Shown here piece by piece: positions 1-8,484 of a stretch of DNA of 39,771 nucleotides. The DNA comes from Martinezella lusitana (GTDB lineage: Bacteria; Pseudomonadota; Alphaproteobacteria; Rhizobiales; Rhizobiaceae). The position numbers and the translations under genes were made by a program. The stretch is taken from contig NZ_JACHBG010000035.1 of assembly GCF_014207095.1 (NCBI RefSeq), forward strand, positions 1 to 39,771, read 5' to 3'. How positions within the stretch are numbered: position 1 is the first letter of the stretch; every line of letters starts with the position of its first letter. The notes under the pieces are model-generated. The model was given only the letters and a program-made list of their open reading frames with translations. It was not told where the DNA came from and ran no database searches.

Positions 1-326
1 CGATCAGATCGTGGCTGGTCGTTGTGCCGCGTGGCGGCCAAGCGGACATTTCTACTTTGCCAGACAGAAGACATTCCAACTCCTCCGCCACATCTATTTT
101 AGATTGAAATATTCCATTTTCAAATGCAATGCGCTGCTGCCGAACCATGACCCTATCCCAGACCTTCGCTTTGCTATGGCACTTAGTTGGTTCAAAATAG
201 CGAAGCACTTCATAGGTCTGTCCCCGCCTGACTGGGTCACTGCCAGGCGGAAAAAGGTGCAAGTCCGGACGGAATCCAACCATCCCGGTGGCAACGGTAA
301 CAGGCCGAGCGCTGCTTCAGCCGATG
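1..326. other. No recognisable gene at left edge
   Basis: I recognise nothing in this stretch. Short reading frames exist on both strands, but none has a clear ribosome binding site or a protein-like composition. The first bases could be the tail of a gene that begins outside the window, because a frame from base 1 stays open to a stop near 118. That cannot be judged from so short a piece. Confidence 0.3.
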
Positions 327-821
327 TTACTGAACCGGCTTGATCGAGGCGACGATTGCCTTGACCTCGGCATCGTGCTTGTCTTCTGCGCCCTTGTCTC
401 CCCAGTAGGTCACAACGAGAGCGTTGTCAGCGCTTACCTGCACGATGAGCAAGCCTACGCTAATGGGTCCGTTCTCATCCTTTCCATCCCATTCCAAAGT
501 ACCCATCTGCAGACCGTTGACCTCGGTAGTGGGTGTCTCCTTTTTAGTGGAAGGGTCGATCGTTACTTTGTTCTTCGCGAGAAAATCGATCGCATCGGTA
601 ACAACTTTGTCGATGGATTTGTTGTTGGCAACGTCGGCTGAAAGATAGACCGCGGAATCGTCCGAGGTTCCCTCGACGCCGCTGTCGGTTTCCTCCGGCT
701 TCCAGCTGTCTGGAATGGTGATGCTTGCCACGGGCTTTTCGCCTGGAAATTTGAAGGTCGCAGCGTGCGCCGCGAGTGGAGACGTGAATGCAAGCAAGGC
801 CAATACGATAATCTTCTTCAT
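327..821 (-). CDS. Secreted hypothetical protein
   Basis: This encodes 164 residues with a clear Sec signal peptide: MKK, a hydrophobic stretch to about residue 16, and a probable cut after AAHAA. The mature part is small, soluble and acidic. It carries a PGEKPVASITIPDSW segment, a lysine-rich middle and a C-terminal stretch ending in IVASIKPVQ. This resembles the small periplasmic alpha/beta proteins of rhizobia sometimes grouped with histidine-kinase-like or PsbP-like folds, but I cannot name a family. It lies alone, transcribed away from the AraC gene, with about 470 bases between the two. No catalytic motif is visible. The gene call is firm; the function is unknown. Confidence 0.85.
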   Translation of the reverse strand: MKKIIVLALLAFTSPLAAHAATFKFPGEKPVASITIPDSWKPEETDSGVEGTSDDSAVYLSADVANNKSIDKVVTDAIDFLAKNKVTIDPSTKKETPTTEVNGLQMGTLEWDGKDENGPISVGLLIVQVSADNALVVTYWGDKGAEDKHDAEVKAIVASIKPVQ

Positions 822-1293
822 GACGGAATCCTTAGAGGTTAACGCCGATATGTGGGGCGACCTTCAGACGTCTAAACACAACATGTTAAGATCGTAACCA
901 CTTGGAGAATAAGAAAGAAGAATAATGAGAATAATTTCTGCTGAGATATACTATTATTGCTAGCTCGCTCAGCCGGCACTGATCATTGGTTGCAGTCTGC
1001 AAGCATTAAGTAACGCCATAAATTCCAGCGGATAGCCAAAAACAGTGCAGATGGCAAAATTCTGCCCTGCTTTGTATTGATGTGCTTGAGAAGCACTACT
1101 CGGCCTATCTCCGACCTAACATACGTTAAACGCGCGACATCTGGACTGTCGGATGCGTTGGGGAATACTCAAGGCCAAATCAGCCACAACTGAACAAGCG
1201 GAGCGCCCCTACCCTAAACGCTGTTACAAGGCATCTTGCGCATCCTTGCGATCAGCGGGAGCCGCTGCAATACTGTCGGGCGCGTGAGGAGCA
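822..1293. other. Divergent intergenic region
   Basis: This is about 470 bases between the divergent secreted-protein gene and the AraC gene. It is AT-richer near 890-960 than the flanking genes, as expected for promoters of the two genes. I see no convincing small gene, strong hairpin or repeat in it. Confidence 0.4.
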
Positions 1294-1296
1294 TTG

Positions 1297-2265
1297 ATGG
1301 CGGACGTTTCGGCATTAAAAGTCAAGGAAACAAGGGCGACGGTACTGGGAGAGGCAGAGGCCCATCTGGTTACGTCCTATTGCGATCATCGCCTGGCGCC
1401 TGCCTGCAAGACCGAAACCGTCGACTTCCGCCATAGGCATCTGCAGTTCGAGGATTCGGGATTCAATTTCCTGCAGTACGGCCAGGAGGTCTCGGTGAGT
1501 TCTCGTGGCTTCGAGGAATTTTATATGCTTGAAATGCCGCTGGCCGGCGGCGTCGACATTACGTTCGGCACAGAGCGCCTCCGTTCCGAACCCGGCAAGG
1601 CTCTCATCCTTTCGCCAGGTCCCAAATTCCATTCGCGCTGGCGCGAGGGAACGCGCCAGTGGATGTTGCAGATCGACCGCAAGCTGGTGGATGAACGTCT
1701 CGCGCAAATCGCTCGCCGGCGCCGCAGCGGAAATCCCGTCTTTAATCCGGTCATCGACCTTGCGACCCCACACGGGCGCCATTTCACCTTTTTGCTGCAG
1801 ATTTTTTCCGACATGCTAGCGGAAACTGCCGACCCTGTCGAACATGAGGCCATCAGCCCCGTGCTCACGTCGGTGGTCGACGAACTCCTGCGCAACATTG
1901 CCTTTACCAGCGGCGCGTCCGTTGTCCCCGAACGGCTGCAAGCCTCTCCGCGCCATGTGAAGCAGGCAATGGATATACTGAGAGCGCGCTATGCAGAGCG
2001 ACTGATGATGTCGGCCATTGCGAACGAAATCGGCATGTCCGAACGTGCGCTCTACGACGGCTTTCATACCTACTATCAGCGTACACCACACGAAATCCTC
2101 ACGCGAATCCGCATGGAAGAAGCGCGACGTTTGATCCGCAACGATGGCCTTGCGGCCGCCCAGGCGGCAAGAAGCGTAGGGCTTCATCATCTCGGCCGGT
2201 TCTCGGCGACATACAAGGATACCTTTGGCGTACTTCCCTCGGCTGATATCCGCCAGGATCGCTAG
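1297..2265 (+). CDS. AraC-family transcriptional regulator
   Basis: This 322-residue regulator has an N-terminal AraC-binding-type sensor domain (about residues 20-200; motifs FNFLQYGQEVSVSS and FYMLEMPLAGG). The C-terminal double helix-turn-helix is at about 215-315, with IANEIGMSERALYDGF as the first recognition region and AARSVGLHHLGRFSATYKD as the second. I chose ATG 1297 because a GAGGAG sequence lies 6 bases upstream; a TTG directly before it (1294) is the alternative. It sits 149 bases before a kinase-ABC transporter operon on the same strand and is most likely its activator, sensing the imported compound. The sensor-domain style matches regulators of aromatic and sugar catabolism. The ligand is unknown. 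Confidence 0.93.
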   Translation: MADVSALKVKETRATVLGEAEAHLVTSYCDHRLAPACKTETVDFRHRHLQFEDSGFNFLQYGQEVSVSSRGFEEFYMLEMPLAGGVDITFGTERLRSEPGKALILSPGPKFHSRWREGTRQWMLQIDRKLVDERLAQIARRRRSGNPVFNPVIDLATPHGRHFTFLLQIFSDMLAETADPVEHEAISPVLTSVVDELLRNIAFTSGASVVPERLQASPRHVKQAMDILRARYAERLMMSAIANEIGMSERALYDGFHTYYQRTPHEILTRIRMEEARRLIRNDGLAAAQAARSVGLHHLGRFSATYKDTFGVLPSADIRQDR

Positions 2266-2341
2266 GCTCACGCGCAGGCAGTCCGGACTATCCATATCCT
2301 GCAGAATTCGCATCTGCCGGTGCTTTACCGGCGGCAAACTC

Positions 2342-2359
2342 CCATGACAGTTCCATGAC
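2342..2359 (+). promoter_or_regulatory. Tandem direct repeat, candidate AraC sites
   Basis: The 7-base word CCATGAC occurs twice, at 2342-2348 and 2353-2359, starting 11 bases apart (one helical turn). It lies about 60 bases before the kinase start. AraC-family proteins typically bind direct repeats on one face of the helix next to the promoter. Assigning these repeats to the AraC protein upstream is inference. Confidence 0.4.
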
Positions 2360-2372
2360 GTGAGCTTAAGGT

Positions 2373-2401
2373 CCGCCAAATCGCTGCAAATGGTTTGGCG
2401 G
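2373..2401. promoter_or_regulatory. Inverted repeat before kinase start
   Basis: CCGCCAAA (2373-2380) and TTTGGCGG (2394-2401) form a perfect 8-base inverted repeat with a 13-base spacer. It ends next to the GGAGAA ribosome binding site of the kinase gene. It could be a second operator or a leader hairpin affecting translation of the first operon gene. A smaller 6-base hairpin lies at 2316-2332. Confidence 0.35.
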
Positions 2402-2414
2402 TCTGGAGAAATGA

Positions 2415-3872
2415 ATGCTCATCGGCTTGGATATCGGTTCGACCTCCGTCAAGGCAGCGCTGTTTGCGATGGACGGCAGCGTGATCGACCATCGTAGCCA
2501 CAGCTATCCCACATCGCGGCCTGGCCCCGGCATGGTTGAGCAGGACCCGCAGCGTTGGCTGGATGGCATCCACGATGCGATTGCCAATCTGCTTTCTGGA
2601 CGCGATCCGGCCGATATCCGTGCAGTCGGCATCTGCAGTCAGGTGAACACGGACGTCTTTGTCGACAACAGTGGCAAACCGCTGATGCCCGCAATCACCT
2701 GGCAGGACATCCGTGCCGGAACGGAAGCTGCAAAGCTCGACGCGACGATCACGCCCGCCGAGAAACAGGAATGGTGGGGTGCGGAACTACCCATCGGGGC
2801 GAGCCATGTGCTTGCCAAAATGATGTGGCTTGCCAAACACCATCCGGATCTCTGGGCACAAACGCACCAGGTTTTGTCGGCCCGCGATTTCTGTCTTTTG
2901 AAGCTTACCGGGCAAGCCGTGTCCGATCCAATTTCCGCCTTTGGTCAGGTTGGGTTGGACCATCAATATATCGACGCGCTGATCGATCGGGTGCCGGGCG
3001 CCAAGGCCAAGCTGCCACCGCTCAAGCATTTCACCGACATTGCTGGCGAAATGACATTGGATTCCTCTGGACGCCGGGTCCCCGTCATCACCGGCACCAT
3101 GGACGCTTGGGGCAACCTCTTTGGCTGCGGTGTCTTCCGGCCGGGACAAGGGATGTATGTCAGTGGGACGTCCGAAATCCTTGCCCTCGCCGGCTCGGAG
3201 CGCATCGGTGCACCCGGGATCGTTACCTTCGCGACGATTGAGGGGCTTGTGGTCAACGCCGGTCCTACGCAGAGCGGCGCGGATTCCTTGCGCTGGTGGG
3301 CCTCGACAGCCGGCGTCGAGCCGGGCGATATCCCTGCCCTCGCAGAAAAGGCGAGCCGTGCCGACAGACCGATCCTGTTCTTGCCGCATCTCGAAGGAGA
3401 ACGCGCGCCGCTTTGGGATTCCGAAATTCGCGGTGCCTTCATCGGCCTCGACAGTCGTACGAGTGCGCCGCAATTCGCTCTCGCGGTGCTGGAAGGTGTC
3501 GCACTTGCGGCTCGCCACTCTATGGGCTCTCTGGTCGAGGCCGCCGGATTTCGCCCCGACTACATGCTCTATGGCGGCGGCGGCGCTCGGTCCGATCTCT
3601 GGAGCCAGATCCGCGCAGACTGCCTGGGCACACCGCTGCATCGCTTCAGCTTCACGGATGTCGGTTGCCTTGGCGCGGCCATTCTCGCAGCCGTCGGCAT
3701 CGGCGCATTCCAGTCGATCGCCGAAGCTGTGCCGGCCATGACCCGTGTGGAAAGGGTGTTTGAACCCGACCCGCGCCAAAAAGCGCGCTACGACGCAATG
3801 TTTCAAGCCTATCTGCGAGCGATCGATGCGCTCCGCCCCATCGGTATCATCCATACCGATGTGCAACCGTAA
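2415..3872 (+). CDS. FGGY-family carbohydrate kinase
   Basis: This 485-residue protein has the normal FGGY length. It probably phosphorylates an imported sugar or polyol with ATP in the cytoplasm. The N-terminal domain opens with the phosphate-binding motif DIGSTSVKAALF (residues 5-16) and has ITWQDIRAG in the sugar-binding region. The second domain has GTMDAWGNLFGCG, whose Asp is the usual catalytic base, and YGGGGARSDLW, the ATP-binding signature. Overall it resembles xylulokinase-type members, but substrate identity in this family cannot be read from sequence. GGAGAA precedes ATG 2415. It is the first gene of a run containing a complete sugar ABC transporter and TrpBA-like genes, so its product should feed those enzymes. 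Confidence 0.93.
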   Translation: MLIGLDIGSTSVKAALFAMDGSVIDHRSHSYPTSRPGPGMVEQDPQRWLDGIHDAIANLLSGRDPADIRAVGICSQVNTDVFVDNSGKPLMPAITWQDIRAGTEAAKLDATITPAEKQEWWGAELPIGASHVLAKMMWLAKHHPDLWAQTHQVLSARDFCLLKLTGQAVSDPISAFGQVGLDHQYIDALIDRVPGAKAKLPPLKHFTDIAGEMTLDSSGRRVPVITGTMDAWGNLFGCGVFRPGQGMYVSGTSEILALAGSERIGAPGIVTFATIEGLVVNAGPTQSGADSLRWWASTAGVEPGDIPALAEKASRADRPILFLPHLEGERAPLWDSEIRGAFIGLDSRTSAPQFALAVLEGVALAARHSMGSLVEAAGFRPDYMLYGGGGARSDLWSQIRADCLGTPLHRFSFTDVGCLGAAILAAVGIGAFQSIAEAVPAMTRVERVFEPDPRQKARYDAMFQAYLRAIDALRPIGIIHTDVQP

Positions 3873-3903
3873 CCAGCACTATCGTCACTTTGGGAAGAGG
3901 AGC

Positions 3904-4824
3904 ATGAAATTGAAAAGACTAGCAATCTGGGGAAGCGTTGCCGCTCTGTTGTCATCCGCCTCCATGGCGTTTGCCACGAACGTCACGATCCTGACGCCCT
4001 ATATCAGCTCGGTGCCGACCAATGAGATGGCACAGAGCTTCAAGGCACAGGGCGAAAAGCGCGGCTGGACCGTCAGTATCATCGACACGCGCAACGATTT
4101 CGGTCAATTGGCATCACGGATGGAGGATACGATCAACGCCAAGGCGTCCGCGATCGTGTTGATTTCGGCAGATCCGGCACAGATCGGCGATCAGGTCGAA
4201 CTGGCGGCGAAGTCGGGCATTCCGGTGATTTCGCTCGACGGATCGAAGAACGCAAATGTCGCGGTCAACGTTACGTCCAACAATTTCGATCTCGGCACGC
4301 AGCTTTCGGACGCGCTGTTCAAGGCACTCGGCGGCAAGGGGAATATCGTCAAGTTCTTCCATTCGGCGCATCCGGGCGTTCATCAGCGCGAATTGGCACT
4401 GGATGAAGCGCTGAAGAAGAATCCAGATATCAAGGTCATCGCAGACCATTTCGTCAAGGTTCCAGGCCCCGTCGACGACGGCCGCGTCGCCATGGAAAAC
4501 ATCCTTCGCCAGCACGGCGACGACATCAACGGTGTCTGGGCTGCCTGGGACGATCCTGGCGTCGGCGCCGAACTTGCCGCTGAATCGGAAAAGCCGGATG
4601 CAAAGTTCATCATCATGGGGATAGACGGCAGCCAGCAGGCAATCGACATGATCAAGTCTTGCACACGCTACAAGGCGACTTTCCGCCAGGACTTCCCGAA
4701 AATTGCCGAGATCGGCGCCGAGCAGCTCGAAAAAATCCTCGGCGGCGGAAAGGCCGACAAGGATGAGATTTCCGTCCCAGCCGTCATGGTCACGCCCGAG
4801 ACGCTTGGCGTGAAGTGCCCTTGA
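3904..4824 (+). CDS. Sugar ABC transporter substrate-binding protein
   Basis: This is a 306-residue periplasmic binding protein of the ribose/galactose (RbsB-like, type 1) class. A signal peptide covers MKLKRLAIWGSVAALLSSAS to about residue 24, with a likely cut after AFA. The mature part shows the two-lobe pattern: ITPYISS-like start, IDTRNDFGQLASRMEDTI, DPAQIGDQVELAAKSGIPVI and a C-terminal IMGIDGSQQAIDMI. I chose ATG 3904 because AAGAGGAG precedes it directly. A longer frame runs back into the kinase gene without a ribosome site. It is followed 24 bases later by the ATPase gene. It should capture the compound that the kinase phosphorylates. Confidence 0.94.
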   Translation: MKLKRLAIWGSVAALLSSASMAFATNVTILTPYISSVPTNEMAQSFKAQGEKRGWTVSIIDTRNDFGQLASRMEDTINAKASAIVLISADPAQIGDQVELAAKSGIPVISLDGSKNANVAVNVTSNNFDLGTQLSDALFKALGGKGNIVKFFHSAHPGVHQRELALDEALKKNPDIKVIADHFVKVPGPVDDGRVAMENILRQHGDDINGVWAAWDDPGVGAELAAESEKPDAKFIIMGIDGSQQAIDMIKSCTRYKATFRQDFPKIAEIGAEQLEKILGGGKADKDEISVPAVMVTPETLGVKCP

Positions 4825-4848
4825 CCTGAGCGTTGGAGAGTTCCGGCC

Positions 4849-6363
4849 ATGTTGCTTCAGATAAGCGGTCTCGAAAAGCGCTTCGGCGGCGTTCGGGCGC
4901 TGGCGGGCGCGGACCTCTCTGTGACCGCCGGCTCGGTTCATGGCCTGCTCGGAGAAAACGGTGCGGGCAAGTCCACACTCATCAAGACGTTGTCCGGCCT
5001 CGCCAGGCCGGATGACGGCAAGATTCTGGTCGACGGCGAGCACACGGCGATCGAGAGCGTACGCCAGGCCGAAGCTTTGGGTTTTCGCTTCATCCATCAG
5101 GAACTCAGCCTCGTGCCGCAATTTACTGCGGTTGAGAATGCCTTCGTCGGGCGCCCCTACCCGCGCAAAGGCCCGTTCATAGATCGTCAAGCCATGAGCC
5201 GGGTGGTGGCGGAGGCGGCCGCCAGCATCGCTCCCGATCTGCCGCTCGATGTTCCCGCCGCGCGTTTGACAACGGGACAGAAGCAGCTCGTCGAGATCAT
5301 CCGCGCCTTGATGAATGATCCGGCACGGCTGATCGTCATGGACGAGCCGACAGCTTCACTCTCCGAAGGAGAAGCACAACGTTTGCATAAGGCGGTCAGG
5401 ACGCTTGCCGCTCACGGTGTCGCCGTCATCTTCATTTCTCACCGGCTCGACGAAGTGGCCGAGATCTGTGACCGCTTCACGGTGCTTCGCGGTGGAAAGA
5501 CGGTCGGCACAGGCGCCATGCAGGGCACGACGCGAGCAGACCTTGTGCGCTTGATGTCGGGCCACGACGAAATCAGAACCGACAGGTCCCTACCACCGCC
5601 TGTCGGCAAACCTGTACTCGAAATCGAGCGGCTGCCATTCGGAATACGAGGCAACACGATATCGCTATCGGTTCGCGAAGGCGAAATCCTCGGCCTTTAC
5701 GGCTTGGTTGGTGCCGGCCGCTCCTCTTTCATGAAGATGATCTGGGGCTCGCGGCCGACCGAGGGCGGAGCGATCCGCATCGGCGGCCACTCCTTGAGGT
5801 CAGGCGACATCCGCGCTCGTATTCGATTGGGGGGAGCCTACGTGCCTGAAGATCGTCGCAACGAGGGGCTGGTGTCGGTGCGCTCGATTGCCGAGAATCT
5901 TGCGATCAGCGATCTCAAACGCGTTCGTGCCAACCCTGCCCTCCCGATCACCAGCCGCGCCATGCTGGCCTCCCGCGCCGATGCGATCCGCGAGCGGCTC
6001 GCTGTGAAAATGAGTTCGCCCTGGGCGATGCCTCTGACACTTTCGGGCGGCAATCAGCAGAAACTCCTGTTCGGCCGCTGGTTCGGCGGGCAGATCCGGC
6101 TGCTGATCCTCGACGAACCGACACGCGGCGTCGATGTCGGCGCCAAGGCGGAAATCCATGCGATCGTGCGGCAAATTGCAGCTGATGGCGCAGCCGTACT
6201 CATGACCACCAGCGACATGGACGAGCTATTCGCGCTTTCGCACCACGTCGCGGTCTTTGCAAACGGCGATATCACGGCACGGCTGGAAGGCGAGGAACTC
6301 ACTCCATCCCGGATTGTCGACGCCGCATTCCATCAAGACATCAGGAAAGATCCATCCGCATGA
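4849..6363 (+). CDS. Sugar ABC transporter ATPase, two domains
   Basis: This 504-residue protein has two ABC domains in tandem, as in RbsA/MglA. Domain 1 has Walker A GENGAGKST (near residue 37), a variant signature LTTGQKQLVE and Walker B LIVMDEPTASL. Domain 2 has the degenerate Walker A GLVGAGRSSF usual for this class, signature LSGGNQQKLLFGRW and Walker B LLILDEPTRGVD. It powers uptake through the permease encoded next. Its stop overlaps the permease start by four bases, a sign of translational coupling. Family and role are clear; the transported compound is not. Confidence 0.95.
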   Translation: MLLQISGLEKRFGGVRALAGADLSVTAGSVHGLLGENGAGKSTLIKTLSGLARPDDGKILVDGEHTAIESVRQAEALGFRFIHQELSLVPQFTAVENAFVGRPYPRKGPFIDRQAMSRVVAEAAASIAPDLPLDVPAARLTTGQKQLVEIIRALMNDPARLIVMDEPTASLSEGEAQRLHKAVRTLAAHGVAVIFISHRLDEVAEICDRFTVLRGGKTVGTGAMQGTTRADLVRLMSGHDEIRTDRSLPPPVGKPVLEIERLPFGIRGNTISLSVREGEILGLYGLVGAGRSSFMKMIWGSRPTEGGAIRIGGHSLRSGDIRARIRLGGAYVPEDRRNEGLVSVRSIAENLAISDLKRVRANPALPITSRAMLASRADAIRERLAVKMSSPWAMPLTLSGGNQQKLLFGRWFGGQIRLLILDEPTRGVDVGAKAEIHAIVRQIAADGAAVLMTTSDMDELFALSHHVAVFANGDITARLEGEELTPSRIVDAAFHQDIRKDPSA

Positions 6364-7292
6364 CCGGCTTTGCCAGACAATACGGAACCCTGTTCGCGCT
6401 TGTCGCGATCATAGCCGCCTTCTCCATCGTCTCCCCGGGCGCGTTCGGCTCGATGTCGAACCTGATCAACATCACGCAGCAAATGACGTTGTTGGCGATC
6501 GTCGCCATTGGGGCAACTGTCGTCATGGCGGTCGGCGAGTTCGATCTTTCGACGGCATCGATCGTGTCCTTCGGCGGGATTTTCGCGGTCTATCTCTTCA
6601 AGCTTGGCGTGCCAGCTCCCCTCGCCTGCCTGCTCGTCTTGTCGATCGCAGCACTTTTCGGCGCAATTTCCGGCTATGTCGTCTCGCGCTTCCAGGTACT
6701 CTCGTTCATCGCTACGCTCGCGGTTGGCACGATCATCGGCGGCATCACCTTCTGGATCTGTGATGGCGCAACCTTGCTCGGAGACATTCCAAGCGGGTTC
6801 CGCGATATCGGACGGGGTCATACGCTGGGCCTGCCGACATTGACATGGTGGCTGATCGCCATCGCCTTCGTTGTCTGGATCCTGCTCGATAAGCTGGAAA
6901 TTGGCCGCAAGCTCTATGCCATCGGGGGAAACCGTGAGGCGGCGCGACTGGCCGGCGTCAGGATCGTCTCCAATACCGTTGCGGCTTTCATCGTCTCGGC
7001 CGTGCTGGCGGCTCTGGTCGGAATTCTGCTGACCGCCCGCATCGGCAGCGCCAACCCCACGGGCGGAGGAGGTTATCTCCTAAGCGCCTATGCTGCCGTA
7101 TTTCTCGGAATGACCGCATTTCGCGAGGGTGAAGCGAACCTGCCGGGGACCGTAGTTGGAGCCGCCATTATCGCAGTTGTCGGCAATGGCCTCACCATCC
7201 TTGGCGTATCGACATTCCTTCAGGACATCATCACCGGCACCATTATCCTTGCCGCGGTGCTCGTGCGCCGCATCGGCCAAGGGACAGCCTGA
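6360..7292 (+). CDS. Sugar ABC transporter permease
   Basis: This 310-residue inner-membrane protein has about eight to ten hydrophobic segments, of the RbsC type (BPD_transp_2). The coupling region includes GGNREAARLAGVRI (about residues 193-206), the conserved loop that contacts the ATPase. The C-terminal half has GSANPTGGGGYLLSAYAAVFLG, the family signature. Only one permease is encoded, which implies a homodimer, as in ribose transport. It overlaps the ATPase gene by four bases and ends two bases before the TrpB-like start, so those enzymes lie in the same transcript. Confidence 0.94.
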   Translation: MTGFARQYGTLFALVAIIAAFSIVSPGAFGSMSNLINITQQMTLLAIVAIGATVVMAVGEFDLSTASIVSFGGIFAVYLFKLGVPAPLACLLVLSIAALFGAISGYVVSRFQVLSFIATLAVGTIIGGITFWICDGATLLGDIPSGFRDIGRGHTLGLPTLTWWLIAIAFVVWILLDKLEIGRKLYAIGGNREAARLAGVRIVSNTVAAFIVSAVLAALVGILLTARIGSANPTGGGGYLLSAYAAVFLGMTAFREGEANLPGTVVGAAIIAVVGNGLTILGVSTFLQDIITGTIILAAVLVRRIGQGTA

Positions 7293-7293
7293 C

Positions 7294-8484
7294 ATGGCGA
7301 CCGCTTCACGGAAGGAACGCCCTGGCCGGTACGGACGGTTTGGCGGGCAATTCGTTGCGCCCGTGCTCTTGCCTGTGCTGGACCGCCTGGAAGCTTCATT
7401 CAACGCGGCTTGGGAGGATCCCGCCTTTCGCCGGACGTTCGAAGATCTTTTGGGACGGTTCGTCGGCCGACCAACGCCAATCTTCGAAACCGTTAGGCTG
7501 GCCTCCGTCAATGGCGGCGCCCGCATCATCCTGAAACGCGACGACCTGACCTTCAATGGCGGCAATTACGCCAATTCAGCCCTCGGGCAATGCCTGCTTG
7601 CCGTGCGGATGGGGCTCGGCTCCCTCGTCACCGATACAGGATCTGGCCAAAACGGAGTGGCAGCTGCCGCCGTCGCTGCGCGGCTCGGGCTTGCCTGCAC
7701 GATCTACATGGGAAGCAGCGACGCGCAACGGCACCCCTCGACAATCAAGAAAATGCGCGCCTTTGGCGCCGATCTTCAGGTCGTGGAGGATGCTGACCGG
7801 ACATTGAGCGCAGCAACCTCCGCTGCAATCCGCCACTGGATGGGCAACAGCGCTACGACAGCCTACCTCGCCGGTGCACCGATCGGCGCTCATCCCTTTC
7901 CAGCCATGGTCGGGGCATTTCAGTCGATAATCGGCCGTGAAACCCGCCTCCAACTATTGGAAGCGGGTGTATTGCCAAAGGCAATTGTTTCAGCGGTTGG
8001 CGGGGGCTCCTCAACCCTCGGCATTTTTTCCGCGTTCGTCGACGACCGTCAGATCCGGCTGATAGCCGTTGAGGCAGGTGGTGAAGGCGGCGAAGGCAAG
8101 CCGCATTCAGCCCGCCTTGCGAAAGGGCAGCCGGGCATTTTCCATGGTGCGGAAACGCTTGTGCTTGCGGACGAAAACGGCCAGATCCAGCCAACCGCAT
8201 CCATCGCACCCGGACTTGCCTACCCCGGATCCGCACCAGAGCTTGCACATCTCGTCGAGCGCGGCCGCGTCGAGACGCTTACTTTTACCGACGAAGACGC
8301 ACGTCAAGCGGTCCTGCGTCTTGCGATCCGCGAAGGCGTCCTGGTCTCGCTCGAAGCGGGCCACGCATTGGCCGCCGCGGAGCGCATAGCGCGCCATTAT
8401 GATCGAAACGACGCCGTGGTCGTCATGGTCCCCTCCGCAGGCGACAAGGATCTCGACATCATCTGGGCGGAAAACTGCAAATGA
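7294..8484 (+). CDS. TrpB-like protein lacking the PLP lysine
   Basis: This 396-residue protein is colinear with tryptophan synthase beta. It has the N-terminal YGRFGGQFV (canonical FGGMYVP), GRPTPIF, KRDDL, GSGQNGVA, GGGSSTLG, LEAGHA and GDKD. By eye alignment with the enterobacterial enzyme, the pyridoxal-phosphate lysine (K87, in GGAHKTN) is Tyr92, in NGGNYAN. H86 becomes Asn91, catalytic E109 becomes Asp114, D305 becomes Ala309 and S377 becomes Pro380. The fold therefore seems kept while the normal PLP chemistry is lost. Codon use is normal and the frame is intact, so this is not simple decay. The start is 2 bases after the permease stop, and the end overlaps the TrpA-like gene by four bases. 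It may be a scaffold or activator of the TrpA-like partner, or may carry a new activity. Confidence 0.9.
   Translation: MATASRKERPGRYGRFGGQFVAPVLLPVLDRLEASFNAAWEDPAFRRTFEDLLGRFVGRPTPIFETVRLASVNGGARIILKRDDLTFNGGNYANSALGQCLLAVRMGLGSLVTDTGSGQNGVAAAAVAARLGLACTIYMGSSDAQRHPSTIKKMRAFGADLQVVEDADRTLSAATSAAIRHWMGNSATTAYLAGAPIGAHPFPAMVGAFQSIIGRETRLQLLEAGVLPKAIVSAVGGGSSTLGIFSAFVDDRQIRLIAVEAGGEGGEGKPHSARLAKGQPGIFHGAETLVLADENGQIQPTASIAPGLAYPGSAPELAHLVERGRVETLTFTDEDARQAVLRLAIREGVLVSLEAGHALAAAERIARHYDRNDAVVVMVPSAGDKDLDIIWAENCK

Noticed and set aside
2787..3866. Long minus-strand frame of 359 residues
   Set aside because: It lies fully inside the FGGY kinase gene, is rich in Arg, His and Asp as antisense translation usually is, and has no recognisable motif.
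4114..5190. Minus-strand frame of 358 residues
   Set aside because: It is antisense to the binding-protein and ATPase genes, whose motifs are clear; it has no ribosome site or family match.
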